The notes beneath the pieces were generated by a model. It made no database searches, was not told the DNA's origin, and saw nothing but the letters and a program-made list of their open reading frames with translations. A DNA stretch of 64,000 nucleotides from Actinomadura opuntiae. GTDB lineage: Bacteria > Actinomycetota > Actinomycetes > Streptosporangiales > Streptosporangiaceae. The stretch is taken from the NCBI RefSeq assembly GCF_030283205.1, contig NZ_JASNWF010000007.1, positions 372,001 to 436,000 on the forward strand, given 5' to 3'. Positions 61,627 to 64,000 of this stretch are shown here, in pieces (the first letter of the stretch is position 1; each line of letters starts with the position of its first letter). The position numbers were made by a program, and so were the translations under genes.

Positions 61627-62952
61627 GTGGTGGCGTTGCCTGCTGAGATCGCCGAAGTGGTTGGCGATGCGCGGGAGTGGGAGGGGCGGAGCTGGTTTCC
61701 GCCGGGGCCTCAATTGGCCGTTTGCCTCTCGGGCGGTAAAGAGCGGTTGGCGGATCTGACCGACGGGGAGCTGCTGGAGGTAGCTGCCGCTGCTCGTCGT
61801 CAGACATCGTGGGCGCAGGCCCGTGAGCTGGCCGCGATCGCCGAGCTGGCGGGGCGGCGCGCCGATGGGGATTCCGAGGACGATGCGCGGGTCCTGTCAG
61901 CGCATGAGTCGGTAACCGATGAGGTGGCGGCTGCGCTGACCGTCACCGGTAACGCCGCCGCCACGCTCGTGCATCTGGCCGAGCGGCTGGCAGACGAATT
62001 GCCCGCGACTCGGCAAGCACTTGAGGCCGGGCGCATCGATCTCGCCAAGGCCCGGGTCATCTGCGATGTCACCGAGAGCCTTTCGGGGGACGTCGTCGAA
62101 CACCTCGAAGCCGTGGCCCTCGATAAGGCGTCCGGTCAGACTTCAGGGCAGTTGCGTCGTCGCATTACGCGGATGGCTCGTCGGCTCGCGCCCGATGCGA
62201 TTGAGGAGCGCAAGCGTGACGCGGTGCGCGGACGGCGGCTGGAAGTGTGGGAGAACCCGTCCGGAACGGCGAGCCTGGCCCTGTGCGACCTTCCACCGGA
62301 AGAGATCCACGCCATCTACAACAAGATCAGTGCAGCGGCACGTGGTCTGAAGGCGGATGGTGACCCTCGGCCCCTTGGCGTCCTTCGCGTTGATCTGGCC
62401 AAGCAGCTTCTCGGCGGTCCCGAGTTTCCCGCCGCGGTCAGTGCGCTACTTGCTCAGGCGGCCGACACCGAATCCTCGCCGCAGCCTGCCGACGACGTCG
62501 CGATTCCCGCGTTGGCAGCCATGGTCGAACGGCGCCTTGCCGATGTGAGTGACCATGTGCCCCCGGACGAGCTGCCCGTCGCCATCAGGCAGGCGGCGCA
62601 AGAGATGCACGGCAAGCTCGCGCAACGGCGCGACGCGGTATGCCAGGGCGACGACGAGGCCCACGGGCGGCCCGGTTACCGACCCTCGGCGGCTCTGCGG
62701 CGTGAGATCGAGACCCGGCACGCCACCTGCGTGTTCCCGAGCTGCAACCGCCCCTCGCGCAGGTGCGACCTCGACCACACGATCCCGTGGCGGCCGGGGA
62801 CGACTTGCCGCTGCAACCTCGCGCCGCTCTGCCGGAGGCACCACCGGCTCAAGCAGAGCCCGGGCTGGACGCTCCTGCAACTCTGGCCCGGTCTCCTCAT
62901 CTGGACGACCCCCGCCGGCGCCTGGTACATCGTCCGCCCCGACCGAACCTGA
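61627..62952 (+). CDS. HNH endonuclease, DUF222 (13E12 repeat family) protein
   Basis: A 441-residue protein with an N-terminal DUF222 region (about 40-330: 'LADLTDGELLEVAAAARRQT', 'LEAGRIDLAKARVICDVTES') and a C-terminal HNH nuclease. The latter has 'CVFPSCNRPSRRCDLDHTIP', where Cys pairs and 'DLDHTIPW' carry the metal and catalytic His, and 'NLAPLCRRHHRLK'. These repeated genes of actinobacteria may be selfish DNA; function is not established. GTG start at 61627 after GGGGGTGAG. Confidence 0.88.
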   Translation: MVALPAEIAEVVGDAREWEGRSWFPPGPQLAVCLSGGKERLADLTDGELLEVAAAARRQTSWAQARELAAIAELAGRRADGDSEDDARVLSAHESVTDEVAAALTVTGNAAATLVHLAERLADELPATRQALEAGRIDLAKARVICDVTESLSGDVVEHLEAVALDKASGQTSGQLRRRITRMARRLAPDAIEERKRDAVRGRRLEVWENPSGTASLALCDLPPEEIHAIYNKISAAARGLKADGDPRPLGVLRVDLAKQLLGGPEFPAAVSALLAQAADTESSPQPADDVAIPALAAMVERRLADVSDHVPPDELPVAIRQAAQEMHGKLAQRRDAVCQGDDEAHGRPGYRPSAALRREIETRHATCVFPSCNRPSRRCDLDHTIPWRPGTTCRCNLAPLCRRHHRLKQSPGWTLLQLWPGLLIWTTPAGAWYIVRPDRT

Positions 62953-63023
62953 CCCGACGCGAGTAGCTTGATGTCGAGGCAGAACGACTTATCAGGGGCA
63001 ATCAGTACAGATCAGCGGCGGAG

Positions 63024-63038
63024 TTGCCACCGTGGCAA
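63024..63038. promoter_or_regulatory. 15-bp perfect palindrome between HNH and VOC genes
   Basis: TTGCCAC-C-GTGGCAA at 63024-63038, in the 120-base gap between the two genes. It is downstream of both the HNH gene and the VOC gene, so its role is unclear. Confidence 0.3.
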
Positions 63039-63072
63039 GCCGGTTGGAGACCGCGCGGTGCCTGTGTGATGG

Positions 63073-63426
63073 TCAGGCAGGCTGCCACAGCTCTAGCCGG
63101 TTGCCCTCCGGATCGGTGACCCAGCCGAATCGACCAACGCCCTCCATGTCCTGAGTCTCCTGGGCTACCTCCGCCCCCTTGGCGCGCAATTGCGCGAGCA
63201 TCGCATCCAGATCGCGGACGCGGAAGTTGAGCATGGTCTGCTGGGCGCGCGACCCGAAGTAGTCGGTTTCGGAGTCGAACGTCGCGAACACCGTCACCCC
63301 GGCTTCCTGACGCCACAGGCCGTTTTCGTCAGCCTCCAGGCCCAGGAAATCGCGATACCACGCACTCAAGGCCGCAGGGTCGGCCGCCCGCAGGAAGTAT
63401 CCACCGATGCCAAGCACACGTTCCAT
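63073..63426 (-). CDS. VOC family protein (glyoxalase/bleomycin-resistance fold)
   Basis: A 117-residue single VOC module: 'MERVLGIGGYFLRAADPAAL', 'WYRDFLGLEADENGLW', and a C-terminal 'GRFGWVTDPEGNRLELWQPA' whose Glu is the usual metal ligand. It could be a metal-dependent lyase, dioxygenase or drug-binding protein; motifs do not decide. Confidence 0.88.
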   Translation of the reverse strand: MERVLGIGGYFLRAADPAALSAWYRDFLGLEADENGLWRQEAGVTVFATFDSETDYFGSRAQQTMLNFRVRDLDAMLAQLRAKGAEVAQETQDMEGVGRFGWVTDPEGNRLELWQPA

Positions 63427-63536
63427 GGCCCCATCTTGCCAGGACGACGATCGGGCGGAACTGCCAGCACACCACCGCCAGGTTGTGACCGAGAGTGGCA
63501 GTCCTGTCCCCGCATGCAGCCACCCCTAGCATGCGG

Positions 63537-64000
63537 CTAGCCCTTCAGCGACGCAGTGACCCTGCCCAGGTCGTCGGTGGGGTCGTTCTCGGCAAATCCA
63601 GTAGTGCGCAGCAGTTTGACGTGATCCCCCTGCGGAACCGACAGGAACAGGATCGAGTTATTGCTCGTACCGGGATTGAGGGTGGTGACATTGTTCGGCG
63701 TTGTCTCGTATCCGGCCGTGGCATCGAACTCACGTCCCTGCTGATCGATCACGGCGTCGGCGTTCACCTCGATCGGAATCCTGGCGTCAGACCTGTACCA
63801 GTACTGGATCTTCGCGACCGGCTCGCTCGGGTTGAAGGTCTGGACGCCTGCGACAAAGTTCGTGGCCTCCTGCGCGGAGATGTACGTGACCTCGGTGGTG
63901 GTGATATGCCATGGGCCGTTGACGTCACCCTGAAAATTCGAAGGGGTCTGCGCCGGAGCGGTTCGAGCGCGGTGCTCGGCGGAGTGGCTCCGCGCATCGC
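63537..64000 (-). CDS. Partial putative secreted protein, DUF4352-like beta domain; 5' end outside window
   Basis: One minus frame is open from the window edge to the TAG at 63537-63539 (154 residues). It contains 'WHITTTEVTYISAQEATNFV', 'FNPSEPVAKIQYWYRSDARI' and 'NNSILFLSVPQGDHVKLLRT', a beta-sandwich pattern like DUF4352/telomere-binding-factor-2-like lipoproteins. The first visible part is Ala/Ser/Thr-rich like a linker. A GTG at 63767 is internal, not the start. Family by pattern only. Confidence 0.6.
   Translation of the reverse strand, partial: DARSHSAEHRARTAPAQTPSNFQGDVNGPWHITTTEVTYISAQEATNFVAGVQTFNPSEPVAKIQYWYRSDARIPIEVNADAVIDQQGREFDATAGYETTPNNVTTLNPGTSNNSILFLSVPQGDHVKLLRTTGFAENDPTDDLGRVTASLKG

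Noticed and set aside
61165..61713. Minus-strand open frame of 182 codons across the GT-rich island
   Set aside because: It is Pro/Thr/Arg-rich because of the base skew, has no domain or ribosome site, and overlaps the start of the HNH gene.
1..64000. CRISPR arrays, rRNA, tRNA, complete insertion sequences or a large biosynthetic megasynthase
   Set aside because: No repeat-spacer pattern, rRNA, tRNA, transposase or PKS/NRPS signature was found on reading both strands.

Overview
The window is 64 kb of very GC-rich DNA with dense genes, frequent GTG starts and many ATGA/GTGA stop-start overlaps. The gene content includes an F420-type PPOX protein, a SigE-family sigma factor, DUF1707, an HNH/DUF222 protein, a class F sortase and hopanoid genes. 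Together these point to a filamentous actinomycete, most like Actinomadura or its relatives in the Thermomonosporaceae. Genus and species cannot be fixed from the sequence alone. I saw no rRNA, tRNA, CRISPR array or complete insertion sequence.

Layout. 1-4000: end of a CBM6-like protein, an MmyB-type regulator divergent from an SDR gene, a membrane protein with its TetR regulator behind a 37-bp palindrome, a decayed NTF2-like gene and a nucleoside deaminase. 4048-15944: two back-to-back sugar operons on the minus strand. The first (15944 to 10026) is solute-binding protein, two permeases, GH13 alpha-glucosidase and LacI regulator (maltose/alpha-glucoside type). The second (9882 to 4048) is the same plan with a GH1 beta-glucosidase and a perfect CebR box (cebE-cebF-cebG-bglC-cebR). 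Neither carries its own ATPase, which fits the shared MsiK ATPase of actinomycetes. 16149-17581: two coupled nucleotidyltransferase-fold genes.

17717-24056: the most intriguing region. A GTP cyclohydrolase II variant is followed by a CDP-alcohol phosphatidyltransferase, a zinc-less MDR dehydrogenase, a pterin-synthase-fold protein without its catalytic residues, a glycosyltransferase, a methyltransferase and a flippase-like membrane protein. A creatininase-family hydrolase faces them. The cyclohydrolase has His at the position of the catalytic Tyr, and creatininase-family ArfB deformylates the formylated GTP-ring-opening product in archaea. The set could therefore build an unknown lipid-linked pyrimidine or deazapurine-like metabolite.

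24113-26478: two duplicated SH3-like secreted proteins with copied leader regions, plus a class F sortase. 26947-33335: exo-beta-glucosaminidase, ROK kinase, APC permease and ROK regulator, probably a glucosamine/chitosan module. 33310-37684: GT-C membrane protein, propeller protein, sigma factor and GNAT, with a duplicated gene end. 37776-44158: ABC-F protein, ROK regulator and an Entner-Doudoroff cassette (edd-glk-eda). 44221-49012: PPOX protein, LysR gene without a start, DUF1707/PadR pair and a PAP2-WS/DGAT fusion. 49021-56117: hopanoid operon hpnC-hpnD-hpnE-polyprenyl synthase-shc-hpnH. 56424-64000: DUF2804, a shattered GH2 pseudogene, an MFS pump/TetR pair with a 34-bp operator, a Sel1 remnant, a GT-rich island with an HNH/DUF222 gene, a VOC protein and a partial secreted protein.
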